This document shows, one piece after another, positions 36,464-46,632 of a stretch of 64,000 nt of DNA. The stretch lies in assembly GCA_031286615.1 (NCBI GenBank), contig JAITUA010000020.1:124001-188000 (forward strand), read 5' to 3'. This stretch comes from Chryseobacterium sp. (GTDB lineage Bacteria > Bacteroidota > Bacteroidia > Flavobacteriales > Weeksellaceae). Position 1 is the first letter of the stretch; every line of letters starts with the position of its first letter. The position numbers and the translations under genes are program-made. Under the pieces are notes generated by a model. The model made no database searches. It was not told the DNA's origin and saw only the letters and a list, made by a program, of their open reading frames with translations.

Positions 36464-37903
36464 ATGGGAATCTTTGATTTTTTTAAGAAGAAAAATAACA
36501 ATCAGGAAAATGTAAGTACTTTGGTTCAGGAAATGGAAATGCCGGAGGAAAAAGTAGTAGTACAGGAAGTAGCGGAAGAAGTGGTGGAAACAATACCGGA
36601 AATCCCTTCATCACAAGTGGAAGAGCCAAAGACAGTAAATAAAGAATATGAAAAAATCAAAATTTATAATGATTATATAGTCTATTCTATAGCGCTTCAG
36701 CTAAGAGGGGAGTATACGCCTATTTCTGCTTTTGAAAAAGAAAATGGTGAGGTAGAAGGCTTTGCTTATATGGTAACAGAAGATGCTTATGCACTTGCTC
36801 CACAACAGGCGATCGCGCAAATGGAAGAAAAATTTGAGAACGAACTTCAGGAAGGTAAGATCAAATCTTATATGATTTTGTATCACTCTCAGTTTGATAA
36901 TAATGGTAATCATAATCCGGCAACAAAAGAGGAAGAATTTAAAGCCATTTCACTTTCTTATCATTTTGAAGGGTCTGATAAGGCAAAAACAGGACTTCCT
37001 TATATTTTTGAAAATCAAAATGTCACTTATAAAGGTTTTGCAGAGTTTTCTCACGAAGAAAATAATGAGATCATGAATCATCAGTTGGTGGATGGCAAAG
37101 ATTACTTCCCGAATACAGAAGGAATTGCTGCTCCTGAAACTACTAATGAAGCAGGAATTATCATAAGAAAATCAAATATTCATAATCTTGTGAATACCTG
37201 GAGTGGTGTTTTTGGTCATGAAAATTTCCAGACTAAAGATTACGGTCAATATCTTACCACTGTTTTAATGCAGTCTACAGTTACGGACGTATCAGGTGAA
37301 GATAAAAGTAAAACAGAATTTGAAGATGTAAGATTTAAAACTATTGTTACAGATGAACTGAGCACTATAATTCCGGAAATAAAGACTAATTATACTTTAG
37401 ATTTTGAAACAAGGTCAATCAGAGAGTGGGAAAATGCATTGAACCTGCAGGCGATTGTAGCAGGACCGGCAAGAGAGACTTTTGGGGTTTGGTTCTTTGC
37501 TACAGATTATGCTGAGAATAGAAATACTTACATGACTCAGCCTCATCTGAAGGTAAATATCAGCGGAATTGTTTTCATTCTTGACGTTCACACAAACACT
37601 GATTTACCTGATGGAACTAAAATGAGTGAAGACTTCACAACCTATGCACCAAGCCAGGACCTTCCTAATTATGCTTGTTTCGATTTTATTGCTCAGGTTG
37701 TAGACTTTAAAGAAACAGAATTACTTGAAGATGGCAGCATTAAAGGATATATCCTGAAGTTAAAATTGATTACCAATGAAGAGAATGAAGATTTCTTCAC
37801 TATCGACGCATTTGTTAATAAGGAGAACATGAGATTTGAAACTCCAACAAAAGGAATGAAAGTTACCGGAGCCCTTCAGCTTCAAGGTAAAATTGCTGAG
37901 TAG
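36464..37903 (+). CDS. Cytoplasmic protein of unknown function (479 aa)
   Basis: 479 aa with no signal peptide or membrane helix. A basic start (MGIFDFFKKKNNN) leads to an acidic Glu/Val-rich stretch (about 20-65). Two folded-looking parts follow at about 65-210 and 225-479. The second contains VAGPARETFGVWFFATDYAE and IVFILDVHTNTDLPDGTKM. I do not recognise the family. Its promoter region shares a TGACA-N3-TGGCA motif with htpG, so it may belong to a stress regulon. It has its own terminator. Confidence 0.85.
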   Translation: MGIFDFFKKKNNNQENVSTLVQEMEMPEEKVVVQEVAEEVVETIPEIPSSQVEEPKTVNKEYEKIKIYNDYIVYSIALQLRGEYTPISAFEKENGEVEGFAYMVTEDAYALAPQQAIAQMEEKFENELQEGKIKSYMILYHSQFDNNGNHNPATKEEEFKAISLSYHFEGSDKAKTGLPYIFENQNVTYKGFAEFSHEENNEIMNHQLVDGKDYFPNTEGIAAPETTNEAGIIIRKSNIHNLVNTWSGVFGHENFQTKDYGQYLTTVLMQSTVTDVSGEDKSKTEFEDVRFKTIVTDELSTIIPEIKTNYTLDFETRSIREWENALNLQAIVAGPARETFGVWFFATDYAENRNTYMTQPHLKVNISGIVFILDVHTNTDLPDGTKMSEDFTTYAPSQDLPNYACFDFIAQVVDFKETELLEDGSIKGYILKLKLITNEENEDFFTIDAFVNKENMRFETPTKGMKVTGALQLQGKIAE

Positions 37904-37923
37904 TTTTAAAAAATATAAAAGCT

Positions 37924-37956
37924 AAAGAGGTTGTTCCATGGAATAACCTCTTTTTT
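37924..37956 (+). terminator. Terminator after the 479-aa gene
   Basis: A 14-bp stem with one G-U pair (AAAGAGGTTGTTCC / GGAATAACCTCTTT) and a T-run. Confidence 0.9.
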
Positions 37957-38026
37957 ATTTCTGATCCTTCATTTATTTAAATACAAAGAATTATGTGATT
38001 CGAAAGCTGATTATAAAGGTGTAAAA

Positions 38027-38120
38027 GGTTGCGACTTTGTCCTGAAGGAGCTGTGTGGTAAATGAGGTGTTTGCTTAATACGAATCAATGAAATTGATTC
38101 TACCTTTGCTCCCTTTAAAA
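38027..38120 (-). repeat. About 90-bp dispersed intergenic repeat, copy 2 (inverted)
   Basis: The reverse complement matches 30354-30442: GGGAGCAAAG, the AATCAAT...ATTGATT core, and GACAAAGTCGCAAC. It lies in the 37957-38182 gap between convergent genes. The remainder of the gap shows only an ACTTTGCGTTT word. Confidence 0.85.
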
Positions 38121-38182
38121 TAACAAAACCAAAAAATAAAAACTTTGCGTTTCAGAAAAAATATCTGCATGTAAAAAACAAA

Positions 38183-38206
38183 AAAGGCAATCCTAAGACT
38201 GCCTTT
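38183..38206 (-). terminator. Terminator after recA
   Basis: A 7-bp stem (AAAGGCA / TGCCTTT) with a 10-nt loop is followed on the minus strand by TTTTG, 20 nt after the recA stop. Confidence 0.75.
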
Positions 38207-38225
38207 CTATATTTTTTCTGAAAAA

Positions 38226-39227
38226 TTATTTGTTTTTCATTTCCTCCTTGATCTTGTTTTCCAATTCCTCAGAAAGATCCGGATTGTCTTTTAAAACTTC
38301 TTTTACAGCATCACGTCCCTGACCAAGTTTAGTCTCTTCGTAGCTGAACCAAGATCCGCTTTTCTTTACAATTCCCATATCTACTGCAGTATCAAGAATC
38401 TCACCTACTTTAGAAACTCCTTCACCATACATGATATCAAATTCTGCCTGCTTGAAAGGTGGTGCTACTTTGTTTTTCACAATCTTCACTTTCACACGGC
38501 TACCGATAGCTTCATCACCTTGTTTGATAGGTGCGCTGGCTTTTCTGATATCAATTCTTACAGAAGCATAGAACTTAAGAGCATTACCTCCGGTAGTGGT
38601 TTCAGGATTTCCGAACATTACACCGATCTTTTCTCTCAACTGGTTGATGAAGATCACTGTACATTTTGTTCTTGAAATAGTAGCTGTAAGCTTTCTTAAT
38701 GCCTGAGACATTAATCTTGCGTGAAGTCCCATTTTAGAATCTCCCATTTCACCTTCAATCTCTGCTTTTGGTGTAAGAGCCGCAACAGAGTCAATGACAA
38801 CGATATCGATAGCTCCTGAACGGATAAGGTTATCTGCAATTTCTAAAGCTTGTTCTCCGTTATCCGGCTGAGAAATGATAAGGTTCTCCAGATCAATTCC
38901 TAGTTTTGCAGCATATGTTCTGTCGAAAGCGTGCTCTGCATCAATAAATGCAGCAATACCACCTGCTTTTTGAGCTTCAGCAATAGCATGAAGGGTCAAT
39001 GTTGTTTTACCTGAAGATTCAGGACCGTATATTTCAATGATTCTTCCTTTTGGATATCCGCCTATCCCTAATGCGATATCTAATCCTAAAGAACCGGAAG
39101 GAATTACTTCTATTGTATTGTCTATAGATTCATCACCTAAAGTCATTACTGTTCCCTTTCCGTATGTTTTATCTAATTTGTCAAGCACTAATGCGAGTGC
39201 TTTTTTCTTATCATCTATGTTACTCAT
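38226..39227 (-). CDS. recA: Recombinase RecA
   Basis: 333 aa. It catalyses strand exchange and LexA-type co-proteolysis. Walker A is GPESSGKT (68-75), Walker B is [11 protein letters not shown] (about 140-150), and loop L2 contains [14 protein letters not shown]. The short C-terminal tail is acidic and Lys-rich, ending EEMKNK. Length fits Bacteroidota RecA. It runs leftward away from the candidate origin at 47.6 kb. A TATTTTTG element lies about 20 nt upstream. Confidence 0.98.
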   Translation of the reverse strand: MSNIDDKKKALALVLDKLDKTYGKGTVMTLGDESIDNTIEVIPSGSLGLDIALGIGGYPKGRIIEIYGPESSGKTTLTLHAIAEAQKAGGIAAFIDAEHAFDRTYAAKLGIDLENLIISQPDNGEQALEIADNLIRSGAIDIVVIDSVAALTPKAEIEGEMGDSKMGLHARLMSQALRKLTATISRTKCTVIFINQLREKIGVMFGNPETTTGGNALKFYASVRIDIRKASAPIKQGDEAIGSRVKVKIVKNKVAPPFKQAEFDIMYGEGVSKVGEILDTAVDMGIVKKSGSWFSYEETKLGQGRDAVKEVLKDNPDLSEELENKIKEEMKNK

Positions 39228-39246
39228 CGCTATTAAAATAATTTCT

Positions 39247-39254
39247 CAAAAATA
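39247..39254 (-). promoter_or_regulatory. -7 promoter element for recA
   Basis: The minus strand reads TATTTTTG, a TAnnTTTG match, 20 nt before the recA ATG. No obvious SOS box was seen in this gap. Confidence 0.5.
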
Positions 39255-39466
39255 CATAATTTAAATATCAAAAGCTAATATTTTTTGTCTCTGAAAACTG
39301 TTTTTAGAGTTAAAAAATGATAAAATTTTGCTACTGATCTGATTCAATTAGAATGGGACTTGGAAGCCGAAAAAATGTTATGGATTTAATATTTATTACT
39401 ATTTTAAGCTAAATTAACCCTACAATAATTACTTCCATCCACAGTCTTCAGTCTTCTTAACTTAAC

Positions 39467-40657
39467 CTAATGAAAATTTGAATTTTTGGTGATATTCAGA
39501 TAATCTTCCAGTACTTTCATCTGATCCTTATTTCCTCTTTTTATTCTGGCATCACGGCTTACGATTCTGTCATAAATCTTGTTGAAAAGTATCTTTGATT
39601 TGGGAAACAGATTTTTGTTGGGAACTTCTGGGATCTGCAGTCTTTTGCAAACTTCATCATCCAGCAGAAACCAGGTACAGCAGACGTGGAGATATTTTAA
39701 ATTTTTCCTTTGGAATTCAAATTTTAAAATTGGATTTTCCAGAGACTCATTCAAAAGAGAATGAGCAAGAAGAACAGAATCTTTATCGGAAGGAGGTTGA
39801 ACAGAAGTCCATAAATAAAAATATTCGGTAGCTTGTTTTTTATTGTCGGGGAGAAGTTGCTCAGGAATTCCCAGAAGATAACCTACATATTTCCACAGGT
39901 GAAAAATTCCCTGTTCTTCCTCAATAGAAAAAGTATTTCCCAATTTTTGAAGACTGTGAAGAAAAACAAGACTAAAACCAATGTACGTTGCCATCATATC
40001 CCATGAATTGATTGGCTTACCCCAGTTTTCGGTATCCCAATCTTTATAATGTTTTTTTATGGAAAGTCTCGCGTAAGAATGGATCAGACGGGTTTTTATA
40101 GCAAACTCATACCCTTTTGCGTGAATTTCCAGCGCATTGTATCGGGTAGCATTCACCCAGAAATCCAATGTTTCCGAAAGACGTTTTACCGCACCCTTTT
40201 TTAAAGCTTCTGTAACGATAAGCGGCTTGTTGAGATAGGCGTAATCATAACCACCGATCAAACAGTAATCCCTCAACGAGATCAGGGAATCCAGATTACT
40301 TCTCATGCAGAGTTCAGCACCGCTTTTGAGTAAATTATAATCAAGCCATTCAGGAACTTTTTGAGTTTGGGAAAAAAGTTTTTTTACACTTTCAGGAACT
40401 GAATCTGTTTCCGAAACTCCATTTCTGATGTAATGCTCAATTTCCCTGGATGCCTCATGAAATTTTTTAGTAAAATAAACATCTCTTACCACCTCATCAC
40501 CAATCTCGTCCACATGATGAAAAAAAGGAGCGAATTTTTCAAAGTTTTCAAAACTCACTTCTGCTCCGGAAAATTCAATGAGCAGTTTTCCGTTTCCACT
40601 TTCCCAGAAATCTCTGAAATGTGGAGCATCTTTAAATCGTGGTTGTATCATGTTCAT
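39467..40657 (-). CDS. MpaB-family (DUF2236) oxygenase-like protein
   Basis: About 396 aa from Met at 40657. The open frame reaches 40750, but that would overlap the luxR-type gene by 20 nt and the first 31 residues are not family-like. It is all-helical, with DUF2236/latex-clearing-protein wording: IGDEVVRDVYFT, YDYAYLNKPLIVTEALKKGA, AIKTRLIHSYARLSI (conserved Arg/His region) and SWDMMATYIGFSL. Characterised relatives are haem b enzymes that cleave polyisoprene or act on prenyl side chains. The substrate here is unknown. It lies just behind a LuxR-type regulator. Confidence 0.85.
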   Translation of the reverse strand: MNMIQPRFKDAPHFRDFWESGNGKLLIEFSGAEVSFENFEKFAPFFHHVDEIGDEVVRDVYFTKKFHEASREIEHYIRNGVSETDSVPESVKKLFSQTQKVPEWLDYNLLKSGAELCMRSNLDSLISLRDYCLIGGYDYAYLNKPLIVTEALKKGAVKRLSETLDFWVNATRYNALEIHAKGYEFAIKTRLIHSYARLSIKKHYKDWDTENWGKPINSWDMMATYIGFSLVFLHSLQKLGNTFSIEEEQGIFHLWKYVGYLLGIPEQLLPDNKKQATEYFYLWTSVQPPSDKDSVLLAHSLLNESLENPILKFEFQRKNLKYLHVCCTWFLLDDEVCKRLQIPEVPNKNLFPKSKILFNKIYDRIVSRDARIKRGNKDQMKVLEDYLNITKNSNFH

Positions 40658-40730
40658 TCCTTTACCTATAAAAGTACAAGTTTTATGCTGAAATTCTTTG
40701 GTGAGATTTGTCAGGCTTAGGATGAAAATT

Positions 40731-41528
40731 TTATAGGTAGCCCCATTCAAAAGTTTTTTTAATGAGTTCGGAACTGTTTCTGCAATCGGATTTTCTTAAA
40801 ATATTTTTTCTGTGGGTGCGCACGGTTTCTTCTGAAATATTCAGCAGATCGGATATTTCTCCTGTGGAATAGCCTTTTGCAATACAGTTGATAACCTCGA
40901 CTTCTCTTTTGGTGAAAATGACAGGAGTAGATTCATGAGGTTTACCATGTTCCATCCATTGCATCTGGTGAAAATCTTCCCGACCATTGATTCCGGACAC
41001 TAATATAACATAAGAATTTTGGTGCGTGATATGTTCAATATTCGTATGGATATTAACAGCTTGCAAAAGTCTGCCGTTTTCATCTTTATAAGTATGTAAG
41101 GCCTGATGATGGAACAATTCATAATTACCATTTGAAGTTCTCATTCTGAAACAGTAGCTGGTTTTCAGTTCCTGCTGATAATCAAAGCCGTTAATTTCTT
41201 TTATTTTTTCTATTGACATTCTTTCTGCTTCCATGACAAACTCAATGTCATCGGGATGGATGAGGTCTATAATTTCTTTCAGATGCACTGGGTATTTACT
41301 GAGGCCATGTATTTTCAGAATGTCTTCATGATGATTGCAAATGGTACTGTCTGCGAAATTAATAACATAATAATAAAACTTTCCCGGCGCGAAGATTTCT
41401 CCTATAAGATGTTCAATGGCGGGAACGGGTAGGACTGTGTTATCATTTTGTAAAATTTCAGGATAGTCATTCCATACTTTGGTGAGGGGATGCGGTTTTT
41501 TTGCATGAGTCAAGTGTTTTTTCTCCAT
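40731..41528 (-). CDS. LuxR-type transcriptional regulator with N-terminal PAS-like domain
   Basis: 265 aa. The N-terminal about 190 residues look like a PAS/PAC sensor (FYYVINFADSTICNHHEDIL, then a segment around EYELFHHQALHTYKDENG). The C-terminal GerE/LuxR helix-turn-helix is FTKREVEVINCIAKGYSTGE then SEETVRTHRKNIL. It has no receiver Asp, so control is by ligand or interaction. The layout is common in Chryseobacterium. The MpaB-family gene follows in the same direction 73 nt later, a possible target or operon partner. Confidence 0.9.
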   Translation of the reverse strand: MEKKHLTHAKKPHPLTKVWNDYPEILQNDNTVLPVPAIEHLIGEIFAPGKFYYYVINFADSTICNHHEDILKIHGLSKYPVHLKEIIDLIHPDDIEFVMEAERMSIEKIKEINGFDYQQELKTSYCFRMRTSNGNYELFHHQALHTYKDENGRLLQAVNIHTNIEHITHQNSYVILVSGINGREDFHQMQWMEHGKPHESTPVIFTKREVEVINCIAKGYSTGEISDLLNISEETVRTHRKNILRKSDCRNSSELIKKTFEWGYL

Positions 41529-41669
41529 TGGTTAATGTTTTCTTAAAAATAATAAAATTATGTTAAAAAATCACCCTTTTGTGGTATTTCGTGTGGTAGG
41601 TAAGTATTGTAGCTTTAAATAAAACTAATGACCATTTCAAAAAAACTTTAATCTGAAAAATAAATAACC

Positions 41670-43031
41670 ATGAAAACAAAAATTTTATTGCTGTTTCTGC
41701 TTTGGGCAGGATTAGCTTTGAGCCAAAAAAATGCTAAAGTAATTAGAATAGATTTATCAAAAGATAAACAAATACCAATCATATTGGAAAAAAACACATA
41801 TGTTGAATTTATATTAAAAGATGTGAATGTTTTTAAAATTACTGGTTTTTCTACTGTTAAAGTTGAAAATATAGATTTTAAACCTCCTCAGTGGTTTACA
41901 GATCAGAGTAAACCAACAAATACAATAAACCCAACTGATAATGTTAATGCCTTATATGTTGAAAATACTATTCTTGAGAAAAAAAATAAAAAAAGTGAAA
42001 TGGAATATGAATATGAAAATTTAAGAAGTACAATACATAATGATTTTAAATCTTTTTTTCAGAACTATCAATTAATGAGATCATTGATACAACTTGATGA
42101 TGAACTTAATTTTATTATTTCAGATTCCATTTTTATAGATTCGGTTTCTGTAATTGAAAGTTCCAGAAAATTGTATTTTTCTCATTTTTCTCATTTTGAA
42201 CCAAAATTTGAAGATTATAACAAAATAGAATCAAGTATAGAGTCCTTATCTTCATGCTATCTAAAACTTAATAGTGATTATAAAAAATTTATTAGCTTAG
42301 CCAAACAACTAAATGCTGATAATTTTTATGATAAAGACTTTTTATTAGCATCTGAAATTTATAAAAATATTTCAACGAGTACTGATAAGATATCTTTAAA
42401 ATCAAAGAATGGAATTTCTTTGTACAAAAAAATTTTAATGTCACAATTTAATATTATTTTACCAGCTCAACAATTAACTGAAGATGTGACGATTATTACT
42501 CCGCAACTTAAAAATAAGAAAGGAGAGGTTGTGTATTCTTATTCTCCAATTAAATTTACTACTTATGGGGGATGGAAAATCAATTTTAGTGCCGGTTATT
42601 TTCTTAGTTTTATAGGTAATGATAACTATACTTCTTATACTAATTCTCTTGGAAATAAAGAAATAGCGAAAGGTAATACAGATAAAATTACAAATGCTTT
42701 AGGAGGCTTAATACATGTATATCATAATAAACCAGAATGGTTGGTTCAACCAGGTTTTTCTTTTGGAATTAGTTTGGCAGATAATGCAAGTGCAGGTTTT
42801 TATGGTGGATTGTCTTTATTCTTTTTAGAAAAAAATAGACTAATTACAACTTTTGGATATTCTTTTATAAAAGTGAAAAGGATAAATACGTCAAATTTAT
42901 CACCCATCATGGATTCTGATAGGTACGCATTTATAAATGTAGCAGATACTGAAATTAGATATGATAATGTTTATAAAGGGGCGTGGTTTTTTGGAGTAAC
43001 TTACAATTTATATAATAATGATAAAAAGTGA
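41670..43031 (+). CDS. Secreted protein of unknown function with C-terminal barrel-like region
   Basis: 453 aa with a signal peptide (ILLLFLLWAGLALS, about 5-18). The first about 90 residues look beta-rich and 100-250 is helical, possibly coiled coil. The final about 150 residues are Tyr/Gly-rich strands (GGWKINFSAGYFLSFIG, ending GVTYNLYNN) that resemble a small outer-membrane barrel. I do not recognise the family. The gene is more AT-rich than its neighbours, so it may have been acquired. It stands alone between the divergent luxR-type gene and convergent gap. Confidence 0.8.
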   Translation: MKTKILLLFLLWAGLALSQKNAKVIRIDLSKDKQIPIILEKNTYVEFILKDVNVFKITGFSTVKVENIDFKPPQWFTDQSKPTNTINPTDNVNALYVENTILEKKNKKSEMEYEYENLRSTIHNDFKSFFQNYQLMRSLIQLDDELNFIISDSIFIDSVSVIESSRKLYFSHFSHFEPKFEDYNKIESSIESLSSCYLKLNSDYKKFISLAKQLNADNFYDKDFLLASEIYKNISTSTDKISLKSKNGISLYKKILMSQFNIILPAQQLTEDVTIITPQLKNKKGEVVYSYSPIKFTTYGGWKINFSAGYFLSFIGNDNYTSYTNSLGNKEIAKGNTDKITNALGGLIHVYHNKPEWLVQPGFSFGISLADNASAGFYGGLSLFFLEKNRLITTFGYSFIKVKRINTSNLSPIMDSDRYAFINVADTEIRYDNVYKGAWFFGVTYNLYNNDKK

Positions 43032-43066
43032 TCATAGTTATAAATAAATTAAAATGTATTATGTGA

Positions 43067-43093
43067 AAAAACCTTCCCATCGGGAAGGTTTTA
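43067..43093. terminator. Bidirectional terminator between the secreted protein gene and gap
   Basis: An 8-bp GC-rich core (ACCTTCCC / GGGAAGGT, loop ATC), extended by A and T tracts on both sides, serves the convergent genes. Confidence 0.88.
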
Positions 43094-43123
43094 TATTACT
43101 TATTGCTTATCGCTCATTACTTA

Positions 43124-44140
<1,017 letters not shown>

Positions 44141-44161
44141 TTATTAGATTTATAAAAATAA

Positions 44162-45148
44162 TTAGATTGCTAAAATTTTTGAAATCAGTAAAAGATCTTC
44201 ATTGATTTCGTTATGTTTTTTAATGGCTTCTTCAATCGGCGTATACGTCAGATCATTGGAACGCATTCCCGCCATTACATTGGTTTGTCCTTCCATTAAT
44301 CCTGTTACAGCACCGTAGCCCAGTCTGCTTGCCAAAACCCTGTCTGCACAGCTTGGAGAACCTCCTCTCTGCATGTGTCCCAAAATGGCTACACGAATAT
44401 CATAATCAGGGAATGTCTGCTTTGTTTTTTCGGCAAGTTCATAGACATTGGCAAGTTTTTCACCTTCTGCAACCACCACAATGCTTGATGCCTTTCCTGT
44501 TTTTTCAGCATCTCTGAATTTTGCGAAAAGCTCATCAATACTGTCTTTTTTCTCAGGAATTAAAATATCCAGAGCTCCTGTTGCCAATCCACTGTTTAAT
44601 GCAATAAAGCCGGCGTCACGACCCATCACCTCCACAAAGAAAACTCTGTTGTGGGAAGTTGCCGTATCACGGATTTTGTCAATGGCATCCATTGCAGTAT
44701 TCAAAGCAGTGTCGTATCCTATGGTATTATCAGTTCCGAAAATATCGTTGTCGATCGTTCCCGGGATACCGATTACTCTGATTCCGAATTCTTCATTAAA
44801 GATTTTCGCACCGGTGAAAGTTCCGTCTCCACCAATACAAACCAATCCGTCTATTCCAAGCTTTATGCAATTGTCATAAGCTTTCTGACGGCCTTCTTTT
44901 GTTCTGAATTCAGCGGATCTGGCAGACTTTAGAATTGTTCCACCCTGGTTGATTATATTTTTTACGGAACGGGCTCCCATTTTCAGGAAATCATTGTTGA
45001 TAAGACCATTGTAGCCTTCTCTCACCCCGTAGCATTCGATATTATAGTAATTGGCGGTTCTTACTACCGCTCTTAACGCCGCATTCATACCCGGAGAGTC
45101 ACCTCCTGAAGTAAGAACTGCAATTTTTTTTACAGCACTCTCTTTCAT
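44162..45148 (-). CDS. pfkA: ATP-dependent 6-phosphofructokinase
   Basis: 328 aa from Met at 45148. A further in-frame ATG at 45169 lies inside the TAAATTTG promoter element and is rejected. Motifs are TSGGDSPGMNAALRAV (about 11-26), CIGGDGTFTGA, PGTIDNDIFGTDNTIGYDTA with catalytic Asp, EVMGRDAGFIAL and GHMQRGGSPSCADR. It phosphorylates fructose 6-phosphate with ATP. It is the first gene of a pfkA-gap operon. Confidence 0.97.
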   Translation of the reverse strand: MKESAVKKIAVLTSGGDSPGMNAALRAVVRTANYYNIECYGVREGYNGLINNDFLKMGARSVKNIINQGGTILKSARSAEFRTKEGRQKAYDNCIKLGIDGLVCIGGDGTFTGAKIFNEEFGIRVIGIPGTIDNDIFGTDNTIGYDTALNTAMDAIDKIRDTATSHNRVFFVEVMGRDAGFIALNSGLATGALDILIPEKKDSIDELFAKFRDAEKTGKASSIVVVAEGEKLANVYELAEKTKQTFPDYDIRVAILGHMQRGGSPSCADRVLASRLGYGAVTGLMEGQTNVMAGMRSNDLTYTPIEEAIKKHNEINEDLLLISKILAI

Positions 45149-45168
45149 CAAGAAAAAAATTTCGAACA

Positions 45169-45176
45169 CAAATTTA
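45169..45176 (-). promoter_or_regulatory. -7 promoter element for pfkA-gap
   Basis: The minus strand reads TAAATTTG, 20 nt before the chosen pfkA ATG. It decides the start, since the longer ORF start falls within it. Confidence 0.65.
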
Positions 45177-45231
45177 CAAAAACAAGTTCAGATTATCGTA
45201 GTAACTTTCCAATAGTTTTGAATATAAATTA

Positions 45232-46110
45232 TTAAAAGCTTCTGAAGTTTGTAGGTTTAAAAAAATATCGCGCGGTTTTAGTTTCCTGAGCATCGATATC
45301 CAGGTCATACCATGGTGTAAAATAGGGGTTAAACGGATTAGAGAGCACATGAATAGACTGTGCGGGTGTAAATCCTTCACTCAATAAAAACAATCTTTTC
45401 CCTTCTTTATTCTGGCAGACCCCGGAAATAAAAACAATATGTCCTGGACTTCCCGGTGTGATCAGGATATCTCCGGTTTTCAGGTCAGAATTTTTTGAAA
45501 CGGGTTTTGTTTCTTTATTTAATGAAATAGTCCCCGCATAATTAAAGATCAGATCCAGATAATTTCTGAAACTCTGATAAGAATCATCAAAAGGCGCAGT
45601 TTTTCTGAAACTCACCGAATTTCCACTGACAAAAGCTCTCGTTCCGTTTTTGTAGTCATTCCAGCTGAGAAGATCGCCACTGGTAAAGTGAAATTTGATT
45701 TCGTCAAACTTTTTCGCCTTATAAAGATATTCCGCTCTCATACGGATTGCTGCATCAGCGCATTGCTGCAAATCCTTATTTCCTGTATCAATATCAAAAA
45801 CAGCCTCATGAAGATGCTGGGTAGAAATAGGAGTACCATCATATTTCAGAATCTGACTGTCATAAGGTTTCAGTTTAAAGTTTTCAATAAAATGGCCGAA
45901 AGAATCAGATTTTTCTTCAATCCATTCAAATCCTTCAGGAGGGGAAAACCTTTCCCGGATGGTATTTTTATCTTTATGGATCTTTGCAGAACTTTTTGCT
46001 TCTAAATTTTCTTTATGATCAGGTTCAGCCAATAAACGGTCTGATAATTTTTCTTTTGTACAGCTTGCGATGATAAGAAGCGCTGAGATTCCCGTGATAA
46101 TTTTTTTCAT
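45232..46110 (-). CDS. DUF4846-type lipoprotein
   Basis: 292 aa. The signal peptide has lipobox IASC (Cys17). The body carries DUF4846-like features: RFSPPEGFEWIEEKSDSFG (about 54-72), LKPYDSQILKYDG, QCADAAIRMRAEYLY (about 115-130) and FHFTSGDLLSWNDY. The C-terminal LKTGDILITPGSPGHIVFI resembles a papain-like His strand. The function is not established. It is probably surface or periplasmic and stands as a single gene upstream of pfkA. Confidence 0.85.
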   Translation of the reverse strand: MKKIITGISALLIIASCTKEKLSDRLLAEPDHKENLEAKSSAKIHKDKNTIRERFSPPEGFEWIEEKSDSFGHFIENFKLKPYDSQILKYDGTPISTQHLHEAVFDIDTGNKDLQQCADAAIRMRAEYLYKAKKFDEIKFHFTSGDLLSWNDYKNGTRAFVSGNSVSFRKTAPFDDSYQSFRNYLDLIFNYAGTISLNKETKPVSKNSDLKTGDILITPGSPGHIVFISGVCQNKEGKRLFLLSEGFTPAQSIHVLSNPFNPYFTPWYDLDIDAQETKTARYFFKPTNFRSF

Positions 46111-46193
46111 GCGTTTTTAATGAACACAAATATCATTTTTTTTCACGTACCAGCAAATAAAGTTCTGAGAATCTGCAATATTTAACTTCTGCT

Positions 46194-46535
46194 TTATGCT
46201 TTTTTCTTTTCAGGAATCAGTAATTTACCCCAATCATTCAGCTGCCAAAGAATCTTCACCAGTTGTTCACCTAGTTCTGTTAAAGAATATTCAACCCTTG
46301 GAGGAAGTTCATTAAAAGACTGTTTCGTTAAAATGCCGTCTTCTACCATCTCCGATAATTGCTGATTCAAAACTCTGCGATCCACTTTTGCAATACCGCG
46401 CAGAAATTCACTCGGACGTTTTTTTCCTTCATTAATTTGCCAAACGATAGGAATTTTCCATTTTCCACTGATGGTATTCACTGCGACCTCCAACGGGCAA
46501 ATTTTATTTTCTTCAGCTCTTTCCTTTGTTTCCAT
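46194..46535 (-). CDS. HxlR-family winged-helix transcriptional regulator
   Basis: 113 aa from METKERAEENK. A longer frame to 46667 would run into the divergent gene and is not family-like. It has the HxlR hallmarks CPLEVAVNTISGKWKIPIVW (Cys14 of the shortened protein is a possible redox sensor), FLRGIAKVDRRVLNQQL and ELPPRVEYSLTELG. HxlR regulators often respond to aldehydes or oxidants and control a neighbouring gene. Here the divergent neighbour is the HEAT-repeat gene, about 100 bp away. Confidence 0.92.
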   Translation of the reverse strand: METKERAEENKICPLEVAVNTISGKWKIPIVWQINEGKKRPSEFLRGIAKVDRRVLNQQLSEMVEDGILTKQSFNELPPRVEYSLTELGEQLVKILWQLNDWGKLLIPEKKKA

Positions 46536-46632
46536 AAAATTGACTTTTTTATCCCTATGGGTGTAAAATATGCGGTATTGTTTTTGTCCGCCGTGTTTCA
46601 GACTTTTGTAAAGATAATCATTAAAAAACAGC

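Noticed and set aside
40658-40750. Long N-terminus of the MpaB-family protein
   Set aside because: It overlaps the upstream luxR-type gene and lacks family-like sequence; Met at 40657 is preferred.
45149-45169. Earlier ATG for pfkA
   Set aside because: It overlaps the TAAATTTG promoter element and adds residues not found in the family.
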